DNA of 64,000 nucleotides from Ophiosphaerella korrae (GCA_028456385.1 JALNQF010000023.1:62001-126000), one strand, 5' to 3'. Positions 32,998 through 44,591 are shown, counted from the stretch's first letter. The notes: a model not told the origin generated them from the sequence alone. A program made the numbers and translations.

Positions 32998-34671
32998 TTT
33001 GATGATGATTGGTGTTGTTGGAGTAGTGGTGAAGAAAGAAGTGGTATCGTAAAGTGTTAAGCGCGGCTTGTAAGAAGAAAATAATAAGTATGAAGCAGGA
33101 GCAAGAATACTCAGTGTTGTTCTGTTGAGTGGATGAGGAGTGCTGTTTGGAAGCAAATGGGTCACTATCTTCTCCTTATATGTATTTTCTGAAAGCTCGG
33201 CCCTAGTAAAAGTTTTCTATATTTCCAAATGAACACCAAGCATGTTTGGAAGAGAAAGCACTTGGTATCCTCTCGGTCGAATTTTTGAAGCTCCTGACTA
33301 CACAAGGTGAGCTGCCATCACATATTTCCTAGGTATGAGACGTCAAGCAGGCATGCAAGGATTGGCATGTTTACGCTTAAGCAGTCTAGAAATTACTAGA
33401 TTCAGTGTTACGCTTGAAACCATTATCCCAGGTGGAGTTTCAGGCGTCTGCAATGCCATGGCAAGATCTATCTAGTGACCAACCGAAACTACCAGCACCT
33501 ATTATGTATGCATGTCATTCCATACCCATAAGGTATGATAGCGTTTCCCCTCGGGAATTTTGTTCAGACTGAACTTCAGATGTGCACAAGGCAAACTACG
33601 AAGCGCTTTTAGAAGAAACCTTCGCAACCTCAGACTATACCAAGGTATCGACCCAACTAACATGCGGATGCTGTATCTAGGCGACTGAGGTCTAATTTTT
33701 GAAATTACTATTTGTGTAATAAATCAACTTTTTTCGTGGCTTGTTATAGTTGATATGGCTATACGATGGCCCGATTCACATGAAGTTGTGACGTGGGGAA
33801 GGCTCCGTAGAATTCTTGGTGGGCTGCCAAGGCGTCCACGATCTTGGTATCTTCAAGACTTGTGATAGATGCGACAGTCCGATCTTGTTTTGAACACACT
33901 ACCCCAATGATATGTACGGCCGAGATATTACCAATAAAAGAGCCTGGATCGCAATGCTAAGTAAATCGCCGTTGAAATGGAGGCTCTAGTTGCTTGATTG
34001 GGGGTTTAATTGCGCAGGCTTGGTGGCCGGCACAATGTTGTACTTGATAGCCTGTGACATATTTTTGGCGAAACCGCCTCCATTATGCCTCCTTGTCCCC
34101 TATCTACCAAAGAGTTTTGGCCTGTACGACGAGTATTGACCAATGCTCTCTAGTTTTTGGTACGGTCCTTAGTTTTTGCTTGCTGGGTGGTCGGTCCAAT
34201 CACTCATTCTGTGTTAGGTATTCTCTGTCGCGTACCTATGATTTACATCAACAAGCTATGTAGCCAAATTACTCTTGGTCAGCATTTTAAGCATCTCTAT
34301 CTGCAGTATACGAAACTTAGCATACACTTATACGCGTTGCCTTTACAAACAGGCTGGATTGGAACTAGATCCGTTCACATTGGTACTATGAAAGGCTACC
34401 AAATAGTGTAAAACCCTTGTAATCTTGGGTCCCAATATTGGAGCTAAGATGAAACTGACAGATGTCACTCCCACGCGATAAGGCTGAACTGATCTTTGGT
34501 GAGTTGGCAGCTTTCAATTTGGCGCCTTGGTAGGGCTGACCGTTATGCACATCGGCCCTATAGGTTTCAAGAAAGTGTTCACATTGTTTGATCCCTTCAG
34601 TTCTCCCCAAAGCGCAAGTCTTGGTAGCAACCCTACAGAACATAGCGATCGATCTCTCCCTGAATGCGAAG
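32998..34671. other. Gene-free interval
   Basis: About 1.7 kb of AT-rich sequence with no gene supported. Frames at 34054-34263 and 34386-34709 show no family features and lack convincing starts. Confidence 0.5.
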
Positions 34672-34677
34672 TATAAA
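34672..34677 (+). promoter_or_regulatory. Possible TATA box of the small secreted protein gene
   Basis: TATAAA lies 180 bp before the ATG at 34857, with a CT-rich tract after it, as in many fungal promoters. Confidence 0.35.
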
Positions 34678-34856
34678 GTTCTTATGCACCTCAGCTTAAC
34701 TGTCAACAATCACCTCCCTTCCTCATTACATCTCAAGAGATCACCTTTACAAAAGCAGGATTTTTAACGTACATCACCTTCTCCACCTTATCGAAGTATC
34801 TAATCTGACACCAACATTAGTTCACGTATTATTTCAAGACCAAATCACCATTCAAA

Positions 34857-35148
34857 ATGTTGTTCAACCTTTCACTCTTGGCCGCTATGATCAGGTAAGC
34901 ATACTACATAGTTATGTATTTGTTCGGTTGAGGCTGATTATTCCTCCAGCGTCACTCTGGCTGTCGATTGCCGTTGTGTTTCAAACGACCCAAATCTTCC
35001 CAACAGCGCTTTTGGAAATAGTGGAGCGTGTGCTAGGCGGGGCGGTACACCAAACCAGGTTGTTGGGGTCGGCCAGAGGCTTGTCGCTCCCTTTACTGTC
35101 GCAGATTGCGAACTCATCTTCCCAAACAGTACTCCGGCTTGCGTCTAA
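34857..35148 (+). CDS. Very small two-exon secreted cysteine protein, effector candidate
   Basis: Exons 34857-34894 and 34950-35148 encode 78 aa. The 55-nt intron is canonical (GTAAGC...CCTCCAG) and splits a Ser codon. The first exon supplies most of a signal peptide (MLFNLSLLAAMIS), completed by VTLA after splicing; the mature chain starts VDCRCVSNDPNLPNSAFGN and ends FPNSTPACV. Cysteines are at 20, 22, 40, 66 and 77; five is odd for a secreted protein, so one may be free or used in a dimer. The gene is too short to stand out without splicing, and a longer frame at 34928-35191 in another phase masks it. I do not recognise the family. Intron, signal peptide and clean stop together argue that it is real, but no homologue was checked. 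Confidence 0.55.
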
Positions 35149-35848
35149 AGTACCCCGAAGTTATGCAGGCATATCTGGGTTCTTCCTCTAGAGTCGCATT
35201 GTGGAGTGGAAACATAGCTATAATGTCGCCCAATTGGTAGATAGTTCTGAATCTAATGAATCTTTGCCCTAAAACTTTAGTTTTGTCATATATGTTCTGA
35301 TCTAACGCCTCGTAGGGCTATTTTGAGTTGCTCACTAATACCGCCCTTGTTGGCATTTGTATCGGCTGGGGACGTTTTCGCGCTTAGCCAAGTTCACAAC
35401 GGCATGTGGGGCGGATAGACAATCCCTGCGAATATGAAATCTTCCTAACCGGACCAAGCGAGGGTTTAGGTGTTTAGCGGCATGGGAGTTCGTTTTGTAC
35501 GTCATGAATTAGTCATCGAGCGACGGTTCCTACCTATCTCCTACTGAAACTGATGCCACAGTGTACGATGGTCCTCATAAAATTAATTGACAGTAGAAGA
35601 GCCCCGGAATGTCAGCTCACCAAACAGTACATTGTATATCAACACAACGTTATCCAGTAAAAGCAACAGAAAGATTAGCCTGAGTTGTCCGATTTACACA
35701 GAAGTATTTTGCCTTAGAGAGGGTTGACTACAATGGAAAACGTCGTAAACTAACAACACAATCTCTGAAAAGGCACGCAATTTATGGAGTACAACTGATG
35801 CTAAACCATATGTCTGAAAATGTTATTGAGAGATGTGAAATCAAGTTC
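35149..35848. other. Gene-free interval
   Basis: Nothing recognised. This is AT-rich flank following the 78-aa secreted protein gene. Confidence 0.5.
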
Positions 35849-36627
35849 CTATGATGTGAGGTGACCTAAACGCCACCATGAAAGGAGTATGTAGGTATGT
35901 ATCTCTAAGGTTTCTGAAATTGGCATTTGGGTTGGACTCGGGGATGACAGAAGTGGAGTATGAACAACCGAAGGAGAACTGGAAACGGTAATGCTGCGCA
36001 ATTTCGTTTCGGCATTGCTGGGGGGATCCTTGCCAAAATCCTTGCTAGGCTGGTGGATTGTAAGCGCATCAACTACAGATGAAGGTTGAGTCTCAATGGT
36101 AGGCATCTGTGCCGGAATAGTAGCCTCAGTCAGTGTAGGTGCAGACGTGGGGTAGGTGGGTTGCGCGCGCGTTTTGGAGCGGCGTCTGTGTGGAATCTAG
36201 TTAGATTTAAGCGAGATGGCCTAAATAAAATAAAATAGTTCACTTTGTCCCGGCTGCGTTTGTTGGATGTTTTACCGTATGGAGGTAGCCCGTCAAGCAA
36301 CGCATGCTCATCTGGACGAAAGATGGGCCCGTCGAATAGCGTATAGCTTCTTGAAATGCGGCCGGCCGGGAAGCTACTGAAGCTCTCTGGGTCCTTGATG
36401 AGGTACTGAGTTCGTTCAGTTGTGTCCCATTCTAGTCGACAAAGTGGGATCTGAGTTATTCTTAGGTGGTAAGTCTCCCGAAGATGTAGGAACTCATATA
36501 AGACATGGTGTCTTGATACAGAGGGACGGGACGCTCCAAGAACGGTCCTTAGTCTGTGCAATTTTGTGCAGCTGGGCTCCCGGAAGGACAGCAGGCCCGG
36601 ATTTGAGGAAGCACGCACCGGGTACAA
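35849..36627 (-). pseudogene. Uncertain decayed hypothetical gene
   Basis: Two minus-strand frames, 36627-36130 and 36106-35849, look protein-like. The first contains RLEWDTTERTQYLIKDPESF and DGLPPYGKTSNKRSRDK. A plausible intron (GTGAAC...CCACACAG) follows, but splicing does not join it in frame to the second Ser/Pro/Thr-rich frame (QPTYPTSAPTLTEATIPAQM). Either the exon model is wrong or the gene is frameshifted. No family was recognised, and it should be treated as a possible relic. Confidence 0.3.
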
Positions 36628-36718
36628 GATTATCAGCTTAGCAAAGCAGGATAACGTTTTATTCTTCGTGGTTGAAACTTTGAATAAAGAGCGAAGTCTA
36701 GAGAGGAGTAGTAGTATA

Positions 36719-36930
36719 TGGGCTGGTAAATGGGTAGGTGTTGGGTCCGGGGTTCCGAATTTTAACTGGTATAATATTGGAGTTATAAAAAGGGTTTACA
36801 TAGGATACTTATAGGCTTAGACTAGGGCTTTAAAAAGATATAAAAATAACCTAATTAGACCTAGTATTTGGTAAGATATTTAGGTACAAAGTTCGTGACC
36901 CCGGACCCAACCCTCACTCATTTACCAGCC
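36719..36930. mobile_element. MITE with ~45-bp imperfect terminal inverted repeats and TA target site
   Basis: The left end GGCTGGTAAATGGGTAGGTG, followed by TTGGGTCCGGGGT, is matched by the reverse complement of the right end, GGCTGGTAAATGAGTGAGGG followed by TTGGGTCCGGGGT. TA flanks both sides (36717-36718 and 36931-36932), as expected for Tc1/mariner-type insertion. The ~212-bp element is AT-rich inside and has no coding capacity, so it is a non-autonomous miniature element. Confidence 0.72.
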
Positions 36931-37132
36931 TAGTAAATATTAGATAAAGAACTAACTGGAGAGGAGATTCAAGACTACATAATCTAGTTAGCCACCTAGA
37001 GGTTACCTAAGGCTAGCCCCTAATAGGTTAGTTAGGTAAAATTACCTCTTAGGTAGATTCCCTAGCTAGCCGAAGAGGGAGGAAAGGGAGTATCTCGAGA
37101 GCAACTAGGACAACACCCTTACAATAATAAAT

Positions 37133-38582
37133 CTAGCCAAAAATATCTGTCCACTTCGGCTTGAATGTATCAGTTGGGTCGAAACTCAGGACATAGTATA
37201 GTAAGGGGAAGACAGTAGAGAATACGAACATTGCCCAAACGAAACTACCCCTAACGATTTCGGGGTCCCAGTCGTTCCAGTCCGTACCTTCCTCGAATTT
37301 GAGATGAAGGATTTTCAGCCGCAACCATGGGAAGAAACACAGGATGAAGTAAGTAACGATAGTAAAAGCAGCAAAAATCCCAAATAGGATAGCAAAGTCA
37401 ACGGCCCATTCGGAAAACCTTTGCGCGATGCGCCTCCCAAGGTAAGTTTCAAGCATTGCTCGGATTCCGAAATGCAGACTAATGAAGAAAACACAAAAGA
37501 AATTCAAAGACCATATCAGTACTAGTAGGTGGTTATGCACCACCTTTTCCCGGTCCATAGAAAAACACTCCAGAACGCGCACAAGTATGAAAACAAGAAA
37601 AAAGCAGAGAGTGATAGACATACACAAGCTGATGAAGCTCATGAACATTGTCCAAATCCATGCTCCGACGCTTGCATCGTAAATAAAAAGGCCATCGTAC
37701 CGTCCAGGGTGTCGCCGGAGTACATTGTCCAGTGCATTGAGAATCCAGGACAATAGGACAATCTGTAAGAGCATCGCTATAGTCCAAAAGATCCCATTCA
37801 TAATGCCGAAGCCATCATTCTGGCTGAATCCCAACAGTTCGGGTACCGGCCGTCGGAGGTCAACACTCGTTCTATCGAAGGCAGGTATATCCTGAGACTG
37901 GGTGCAATGCTCTCTGGCAGGTGTTGATGGGCCTGCAGGGTGCTCCTCATCTAGTTTGGCATACCTTTTCCACTTCCTCGATGATGCCAAGACCTGTCTG
38001 GGTGAAGCCCAATCTCGTGTTGATATCACAGTCTCCAAGACTATAATTTCAATAAGGTACATGTTGCACCAAATCTGGGACCCAGTCACCCCTTTCATCG
38101 CCATCAGTTTGATGTATTGTGGCAAGGCGCCAAAAACAAAGATCAGCCAGCGGACAAAGGTAAGATCCTCGAGGCCCTGGAAGCCAGGATTCTTGCGTTT
38201 AGCCTTGACTCCGCACCTGAGACACGCTTCTGAGTTTGCAGACTCATCGTTTTGGAGTGATACTGAGGAATTATCCAGACGATCTTCCATTACGCATCGT
38301 ACCGCTTTGGACCATGTGCCTTTTTGAAGCCAGCGTATGATTACTTTTATAATCACCGATAACGCGTCAAATGCGCAGATAAACGGCGATGCGCGAAGGT
38401 ACGTTCGACATCTCGCATCATAAGAGAGCACTCTTCCGGCAGGCTGGGCCATTGCTGATAGCGCCATTGGGGCAATTGACCAGAAAACCGATGGCCAAGA
38501 GGCTTCTTGGGAAGACTCTGAGAGTTTATTAACTCGGTCGATCTGGTGCGAATCAAGGTGAGGACTTACCGTTTTCGCTCAT
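37133..38582 (-). CDS. Fungal multi-spanning membrane protein of unknown function
   Basis: Two exons, 38582-38570 (only 13 nt: MSEN plus one base) and 38517-37133, give 465 aa across a canonical 52-nt intron (GTAAGT...CTCTCAG). An alternative start at 38467, within exon 2, would give 444 aa. I see about eight hydrophobic segments: five cluster in the C-terminal half (GIFWTIAMLLQIVLLSWIL, WTMFMSFISLCMSITLCFF, LLVLIWSLNFFCVFFISL, AILFGIFAAFTIVTYFIL, SFVWAMFVFSTVFPLLYYVL) and weaker ones lie N-terminal. A hydrophilic loop with CxxC (CLRCGVKAKRK) lies near residue 105. There is no cleavable signal peptide. The topology resembles uncharacterised fungal integral membrane proteins; no transporter motif is visible. 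Its 3' end lies about 200 bp from the MITE. Confidence 0.7.
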
Positions 38583-38757
38583 TTCTTTTGCGCGTGATGG
38601 ATTCCCTTAGGCAAGCGGTTAGACCTTCGACAACATGAAATGCAAATGAAAGCGCCATGCTCATATTTATGAGGCTTTTGCGACCTACTCCTTTAATGGC
38701 CCAAAACATTCGAGAACTTCTAGGGCGTCTACCCTAAACGGCCACATAATTTACGAA
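38583..38757. other. Short upstream flank
   Basis: Presumed promoter of the membrane-protein gene; no motif recognised. Confidence 0.3.
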
Positions 38758-38932
38758 TCTGGTAGCGGAGAGAAATAGATGCTGCGGCTGAGAGACTTCC
38801 CAATGGACATCCGGTGGCGGAGAGATGTAGGCGCTGCGGCTGAGAGCCTCTCCAAAAAAAAAAAAAAAAAAAAAAAAATCTGGTGGCAGAGGGCAATGGA
38901 TGCTGCGGCTGAGAGCCTTTCCAATAGACATC
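38758..38932. repeat. Three-copy ~55-bp minisatellite with a 25-nt poly-A tract
   Basis: Copies at 38758-38811, 38812-38878 and 38879-38932 share GATGCTGCGGCTGAGAG-like cores and CC(A/T)AT(A/G)GACATC ends. In the middle copy the end is replaced by a run of 25 A (38854-38878), suggesting slippage or insertion. Confidence 0.75.
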
Positions 38933-40297
38933 TGGAGGCTTTGTATCGAAGCGGGAGGCCCAATACCAGTTTTGGGGTGCTCTAACGTGCCCTTTCGCTC
39001 AAGTTTTCGTAGAGAAGTTGAATCGCATACAAGCACCAACCAACATCTGACAAGGCCTCGCATCGGCATAGCCATGGCTACCTCTACTATAAATAGAACG
39101 GTGATCGATTACCTCCATGAGTTCAGCGCAGGCTATCCGATCTTTGTTACCGACCAGCACTACCCAAGTGCTAGATATCTTGCGGCCTGCACCACTCCTT
39201 TGTATATTTAGAATATCTCACATTGAGGACACAGAGGCTAATCGTTTTTCTACATGCATCAACTGTTGTCTAGGGGCTTTTACCGCAAGAATTTTGTCAT
39301 TGGTAACTCTCTGCCTAACGGGCCTTTCAAGTGTAATGCGAGGTTATGGAAATTTCAGAGGCGTAAACTGCTTGCGCGCAAAGGTACCGTAATAGGCTAG
39401 CCCTCCGTTTCGGGTGGACCGACGGCTTCGTTCACTACAGCACCTCGCAACTGTAACTACAGGCTATTAACACGCAGAGTTTCTTTAGTTCCTATAATAT
39501 AGTTATAATAGTCTATAGACTTAAGCTTGGCCGCCACATCGCTATAATGAAGACAGGTTCTAGATTCCAAACGCCAATCTCAGTTATCCTTTGGCCTCAA
39601 AAGGTTGATCTTCTTGCCGGCTTAAATTATGGCTGAGAAGTACCCTCCTGCACGGTGGCAGGTTACGTGCTCAGGCCAACTGTGGTTGGCTCGCAAGATG
39701 ACTGCCGGCTAGCGCTAGATAGGCGCGTGCGACGCGGGGTTGGTCGGCAAAGGGTAAAACGACTTCTATCGTTGCCACTCAAGGAAGGTCCTCACAATAT
39801 TAGCTAATATAGATAATAACTATAACAGGACTCGTTCAAAGTAAGTCGGACAGCGCAAAGAGGTTAAAATAATCACGCTGCTTGAAAACTGCTTGCCCGA
39901 CTCTAATCGCTCTAAATACTCTCGCTGCGGCTAAGCCTAACCTCTGAGGCGCAGAAACAATATACTCGACAACTTGATACATTAATTTGTTCTAGGTCGA
40001 AATATAGATAGTTTAAAATTCTCCTAGTAAATATATCTAGCCCTAATACGTTTCCTGTTAAGATCAACCGCTATCACTACAATAGCGCAGGTGTGGAGGC
40101 CATTGAGAAATGCAACATAGCCGAGCTCCATGGAGTGAGCTCTTTGGTGAATAGGGTTGAGCTTCCTGGCGAGGCTGTATATCATCCATACCGACATATG
40201 GCACTGCCCGCAAGTGTTGCAAACTCGTCTTTGATGCTTCCGCTGACCGACAAGAAGCCCTTCGCGAATGCTCGTCACGCTTGCCGCCCTAGGGGAG
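38933..40297. other. Gene-free interval with degenerate sequence
   Basis: No gene supported. From about 39,470 to 40,040 the sequence is stop-rich and TA-rich in patches (CTATAATATAGTTATAATAG, AATATAGATAATAACTATAA), resembling a weakly RIP-affected repeat. No transposon motif was readable. Confidence 0.4.
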
Positions 40298-40957
40298 TCA
40301 CGACTCTCTGGCTTCGTTGACCGGGACAAGTGTCGCGCTATCTTCTTCGTCATCTTTGATCGTGTAAGATTTCCATCCAGCTTTAGGCAAATCGATATCA
40401 CTTTCACCAGACAAAAATTTCATAAACACGCCATGAGTGACAACGACAATATCTCTCCTTTCGTTGCCACGTAAGGCCGCATTTAAATGCTTGAGTTTCT
40501 CCCTCATCCTTGCCGCCCTCAGTGTAACTGAATCGTCATCTGCTGCGTACTGCCCTAATTTAGCCTGCCAACCCTCACCCAGTTGCTCAAAACTCAAGTT
40601 CGGGAAATCTTTCTCCAATACATGGCGCTCCGAGCCAGTGTCGCAAGGCAACGCGCTTCGTTCTTGCAGGCCAGGCTCTAAAGTGAGCTCAATTCCATTC
40701 TCGACACCGAGCTCTGAGGATGGGCCAAAGTATCGTTTCTCAAGCACGTGGGGAAAACCCGCGAGGGAGGTTTGGATGGCGCGTCGAAGTGGGGAGCTGA
40801 GAATTACTGCGATCCGCTCGGGATTGGGGAACACGCTGATTAGCTGGGAAGCTTGTGTGTAACCGAGAGTGGTCAAAGGCGGGTCAAGTTGAGAAACATC
40901 TTTAGAGACGTTATGTTCCGATTCAGCGTGGCGAACGAGATATATTGTTGATGCCAT
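40298..40957 (-). CDS. Histidine phosphatase / phosphoglycerate-mutase-like protein
   Basis: A single-exon gene of 219 aa. It has the RHG motif YLVRHAESEHN with phospho-accepting His10, the substrate-loop segment SSPLRRAIQTSLAGF, and the second catalytic histidine in IVVVTHGVFMKFLSG. Length and layout fit small fungal PGAM-like phosphatases (histidine phosphatase clan 1), which act on varied phospho-substrates in the cytosol; glycolytic mutase activity is unlikely at this divergence. There is no signal peptide. The frame is intact and isolated, with a GT-rich leader (GGTGGTGGTGGTGG) about 30 bp before the start. The substrate cannot be inferred. Confidence 0.85.
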   Translation of the reverse strand: MASTIYLVRHAESEHNVSKDVSQLDPPLTTLGYTQASQLISVFPNPERIAVILSSPLRRAIQTSLAGFPHVLEKRYFGPSSELGVENGIELTLEPGLQERSALPCDTGSERHVLEKDFPNLSFEQLGEGWQAKLGQYAADDDSVTLRAARMREKLKHLNAALRGNERRDIVVVTHGVFMKFLSGESDIDLPKAGWKSYTIKDDEEDSATLVPVNEARES

Positions 40958-41957
40958 GACGCATGAGGATTATGGACATTGGGGTGGTGGTGGTGGTGGG
41001 GCACATGCTCTTTATCTACGCGAAAGCCGAACGAGAGAATGGCGCAATTAATGCCAAGAACTACGGCTGCAGCCTTTGGTCATTAGCTCGTGCTCCTGGG
41101 AGGTTTTTGCTGCGACCATGAAGCCGGATAGACTTCCGCCATCTACAATTGAAGCTGTTGGTTTTGATGGTTAAGTAATTAAGGGTGCAGACACTAATAG
41201 CTGTACAGTATGTACCGATCCTTAGCTCAGCAGCAGGGGCAGCTCATGCTATGGCTTTCAAGTGTTGAAGACCTACGGAGGAGCCTTTCAAAGGTTCTTG
41301 CCCACGCTAAAAAAAAAGCCACAATCTTGGCACACAATATGGAGGTTTTCTGCCTTTCAATTTGCTCAATTTTCAATAGCTATCTAGCCATTTCTTATCT
41401 CTATATGGCGCCTAATTACTATATTGCTACTTGAGACATAGTTGTTGCCTTTAAATCACGACCTAAGGGCAAGACCGCACTGTATGGTCACAATCACCGG
41501 ACTACCCAATCTAGAAATGTGGCTTGTTAGTGTCTTGGCGTGAGCAAAGACTTTTGAAAGGCACCTCCGTATCAAGTACTGTTGATAGAAACGGCCAGTT
41601 ATCCGGAAGGGAAAACTTTGCGGAAGCGATAATGTACGCTGAACAGAGTTTAGTAGAAGGGCTCACATAGCACGATTTATGAGAACGCGCCCACAAGAAT
41701 ATGCCTCTCTTGACCCCAGCCAAGGCTGTACAGCTTCCACCCTCGAGCCGCTCTCAATGCGAACGCTATACCTTGGCACCGTCAACCAAGCCTTGGAAAA
41801 GGTGGAGAGCACAGCGCGTGGGCCCCTTGATTGGACGAAAGTTCCGCCTCAAAAGGAGTGTCACTGCTGAATTTTGATTCGTTCAGTCACACATAGATTC
41901 CCCCCAATATCACTCTCGTGCGCTCAAGGCAGTGGCAACCCACCTAATGAGCTAATA
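40958..41957. other. Gene-free interval
   Basis: No gene recognised. A frame at 41210-41434 is low-complexity without motifs. Confidence 0.45.
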
Positions 41958-43705
41958 ATGCCTCTTTCGATCATTAGTTTCGTGCGCGCTCATACACGCT
42001 CCCAGCGCAACAAATCCTTCCAGGCCAATACGGAAAAGCTAGGATGGCGACTCGCGGAGATGTTCGTAAGGACCAGGGACTTGGGCTTTACAGTCTTTGG
42101 TGGACCACCTGCACACTTCCAAATCCTTCATCGCAGGTTTGTGGAAGGCGTTGGATTCGGTGGCGGAAGCAAATGGATTGATGAACAGGCTGTATGTCAT
42201 GATACCGATGTCAATGACTGCGGAGGAATTGAAAGGACGGTATTGGTCTATTGGCAGTACGCATCATCAACAGGACTGCAGTATAAAGAGCTCTTTGAAA
42301 TATGCCAGGCACTCCCAGGCCCTGGTTCCACGAAGATGTTGTTTTGCATCACAACGATTCGCGCAGGCATTGTTAGAACAATCTTCGCTTTCCTACTTTG
42401 GGGCTTGCCAGGTGCAATTGGAATGTATGGTCTACCATTAGGCGTTCAACAGATGCCTAACCGGTTGCCGCCTGCTGTGCACGCCTTGCTAAGCGGGCTG
42501 AATGCGAGTATTGTAGGAATCGTCGCGCTGGCCGCTGCGCAAGTAAGCCTCCGTCATAAGTCAGTGGCGGGATAGCTGATGGCCTGCAGTTGGCGGGGAA
42601 AGCCATCAAAGACGGTCTCACAAGGATCCTAATTATCATGGGAGCTTGCGCGGGCCTATGCTACAACACACTTTGGTACTTCTCTATTTTGATTCTGATT
42701 GGCGGCATAGCCACTGTTGTTTGAGATGTCTTGTTATAACAGCGGGTTGGCAAGCTGCGAGCCAAATGGGAAGCGAAGAGAGGGCGAGCAGGAAATGAAG
42801 GAGGCACTGAAGACGCTAACGCACCGCAGAGCTTCCTGCTAGAGGAACATACGCAGGTGGCTCTGTCGGAGCTCACCCAGCGAAAGTCGCAAGCCGAGGG
42901 CCCGAAAGGTCGTGCCTCGACTGAGCAAGAACCCGCTGGACAAAACCCTTTCGACAACGGTTCAGCGCAAGGAGTCTACAGAAAGCATCGAGGTAGTTCC
43001 TGTTGTAGGCACGTAGACCCATAACATTTCTGTCAAGCTGGGCATCTCGCTCATCGCAGGTTTTCTAAGTACGTTAACGCCCTCGCTTTCCAGGCTTGTG
43101 CTAACCTTGCATAGCATCGTTCATAATGATCATGGTTCTCCGCGGTGTTCTTCCTAATAGACCTCGCCCCTTCAATATTCTCTCGAACATGTACCTCGCT
43201 AGCACCATCATTTTCGGCGGTGGCCCAGCCGTTATCCCTCTCCTTCATTCATACGTTGTTGACCCCGGCTGGGTCTCACCTCGTGACTTCCTCCTTGGCC
43301 TTACTATTATTCAAGCTTTCCCCGGGCCAAATTTCGGTTTCGCGGTCTATATAGGCGCGTTGGCGCTTGCAGGTTCCGGCACTTCCACAGCCTTTGGCAC
43401 ATTGCTAGGCTATCTAGGCATTTTCTTCCCAGGGGTTACCCTAGCAGTCGGTGTGCAGTCGATCTGGCAAGCTCTGAGGGCAAAGGCATGGGTTGTTGGT
43501 TTGCTTAGGTATTAATGCCACAGCTGTTGGACGTGTCTTGACGGCGGAGAGTAGCGATGGGAGAAGTCTTGCTGAGGAGCCGTGGTGGGTCGTCGTGGCT
43601 GCGGTTACCTATGCGGAGACTGTATGGTTCAAGGTACCCCCGGCGATGGCGATCGTGTTGGACGCTGTTCTGGGTTTGGCATGGTCTGGTGTTGTTGGTC
43701 GGTGA
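41958..43705 (+). pseudogene. Chromate ion transporter (CHR family) pseudogene
   Basis: Both halves of a two-domain fungal chromate transporter are readable. The N-half reads TRDLGFTVFGGPPAHFQILH, WIDEQA, then after an in-frame 90-nt intron (42192-42281) YKELFEICQALPGPGSTKM. Another intron follows at GIVALAAAQ, then LAGKAIKDGLTRILI. The C-half reads YLASTIIFGGGPAVIPLL and IIQAFPGPNFGFAVYIGALA. Breaks: after LIGGIATVV a TGA where Trp is expected, a TAA four codons later, a frame change in the hydrophilic loop, a TAG before THNISVKLGISLIAGFL, and an apparent 2-nt deletion near 43508 that separates GLL from GINATAVGRVLTA. CHR proteins export or exchange chromate/sulfate across membranes. The start is uncertain. 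Confidence 0.8.
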
Positions 43706-44212
43706 TATCGTGCCAATCCAGTGACAGGATGAGCTGAAGAGATAGGAGGTTGATGCCGGCGGCACAAAAAGTTCTAAGATGAATGATTAGAAATATGATA
43801 TTGAGTCAAGGCAATACGCCTTCTTTACAGCGAATCGAGTATACGTCTAGCATTCATACATTCCCTAGTACCTACTATTAGCCGTCTACATAGGGCAGAA
43901 CTATCACATGGTGATCCATCGAATGGAACCTGAGTAGATGACCATACTGCGGTGGTGTAGGCTGCATGAAATGCAGATCGACTTGAGAGCTGACTACGTT
44001 CTTCATCCTGATAGGCCAGCCTTGCGGCGCACGAATGCGGGGTTGGGTTATTGGATTATCTTCTGAAACGAGCTGTGTCAGTGGAATTGGAGTCTGATCT
44101 GTTTTCCCTTCCTCTCACTCATACCGCACCTCTATATTTCCCATTTCTCCCCTAAGATTGGACCTAAAAACCCAAAAACCTAAAACCCAACTCCCATAAC
44201 TACGACATAGGG
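43706..44212. other. Intergenic region
   Basis: Nothing recognised. Confidence 0.4.
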
Positions 44213-44591
44213 ATGGCGGTACCGAGTGAGCTTTCAAAATGGCATCTGAAATGTTTCAATCGCTACTTCAAAAGTGAAACGAAAAAGCAAAAGCGTCTCA
44301 TCGACTTTCAGGAATCCCCGGAAGAAATCGCGGATAAGGCGGGTCAAGAATCAAGATTTGGGGTAGATGATGCGGATAATTGTGAACAGGACGACAGGCA
44401 GCTTCCTGCTGTTCGGGTACGTTTTGCCTCCATCGATCCCTGTTGAGGGATTCCGAGAATTTGTGGCCAATCATCTCTCATTGCCAAGACGCACGGCTCC
44501 ATCAGTTGACTAAAGCTTCATTGCTTAGCGACCAAAGCACAACCGACATGTCCAAGTAGGTGCAGTTACGGATCTCTACTTGCTTCCGAGC
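44213..44591 (+). CDS. Doubtful small basic hypothetical protein
   Basis: A first exon from 44213 encodes a charged start (MAVPSELSKWHLKCFNRYFK) and a Glu/Asp-rich continuation ending LPAVR. A donor GTACGT follows, and an acceptor GCTTAG about 110 nt downstream leads into RPKHNRHVQVGAVTDLYLLP and a stop. The result would be about 90 aa with no known domain. Splicing is plausible but unproven, so this is a low-confidence call. Confidence 0.25.

Noticed and set aside
34928..35191. 87-codon frame starting MRLIIPPASLWLS
   Set aside because: Its beginning lies in the intron, and it is out of phase with the spliced 78-aa secreted protein, which has a better signal peptide and cysteine content.
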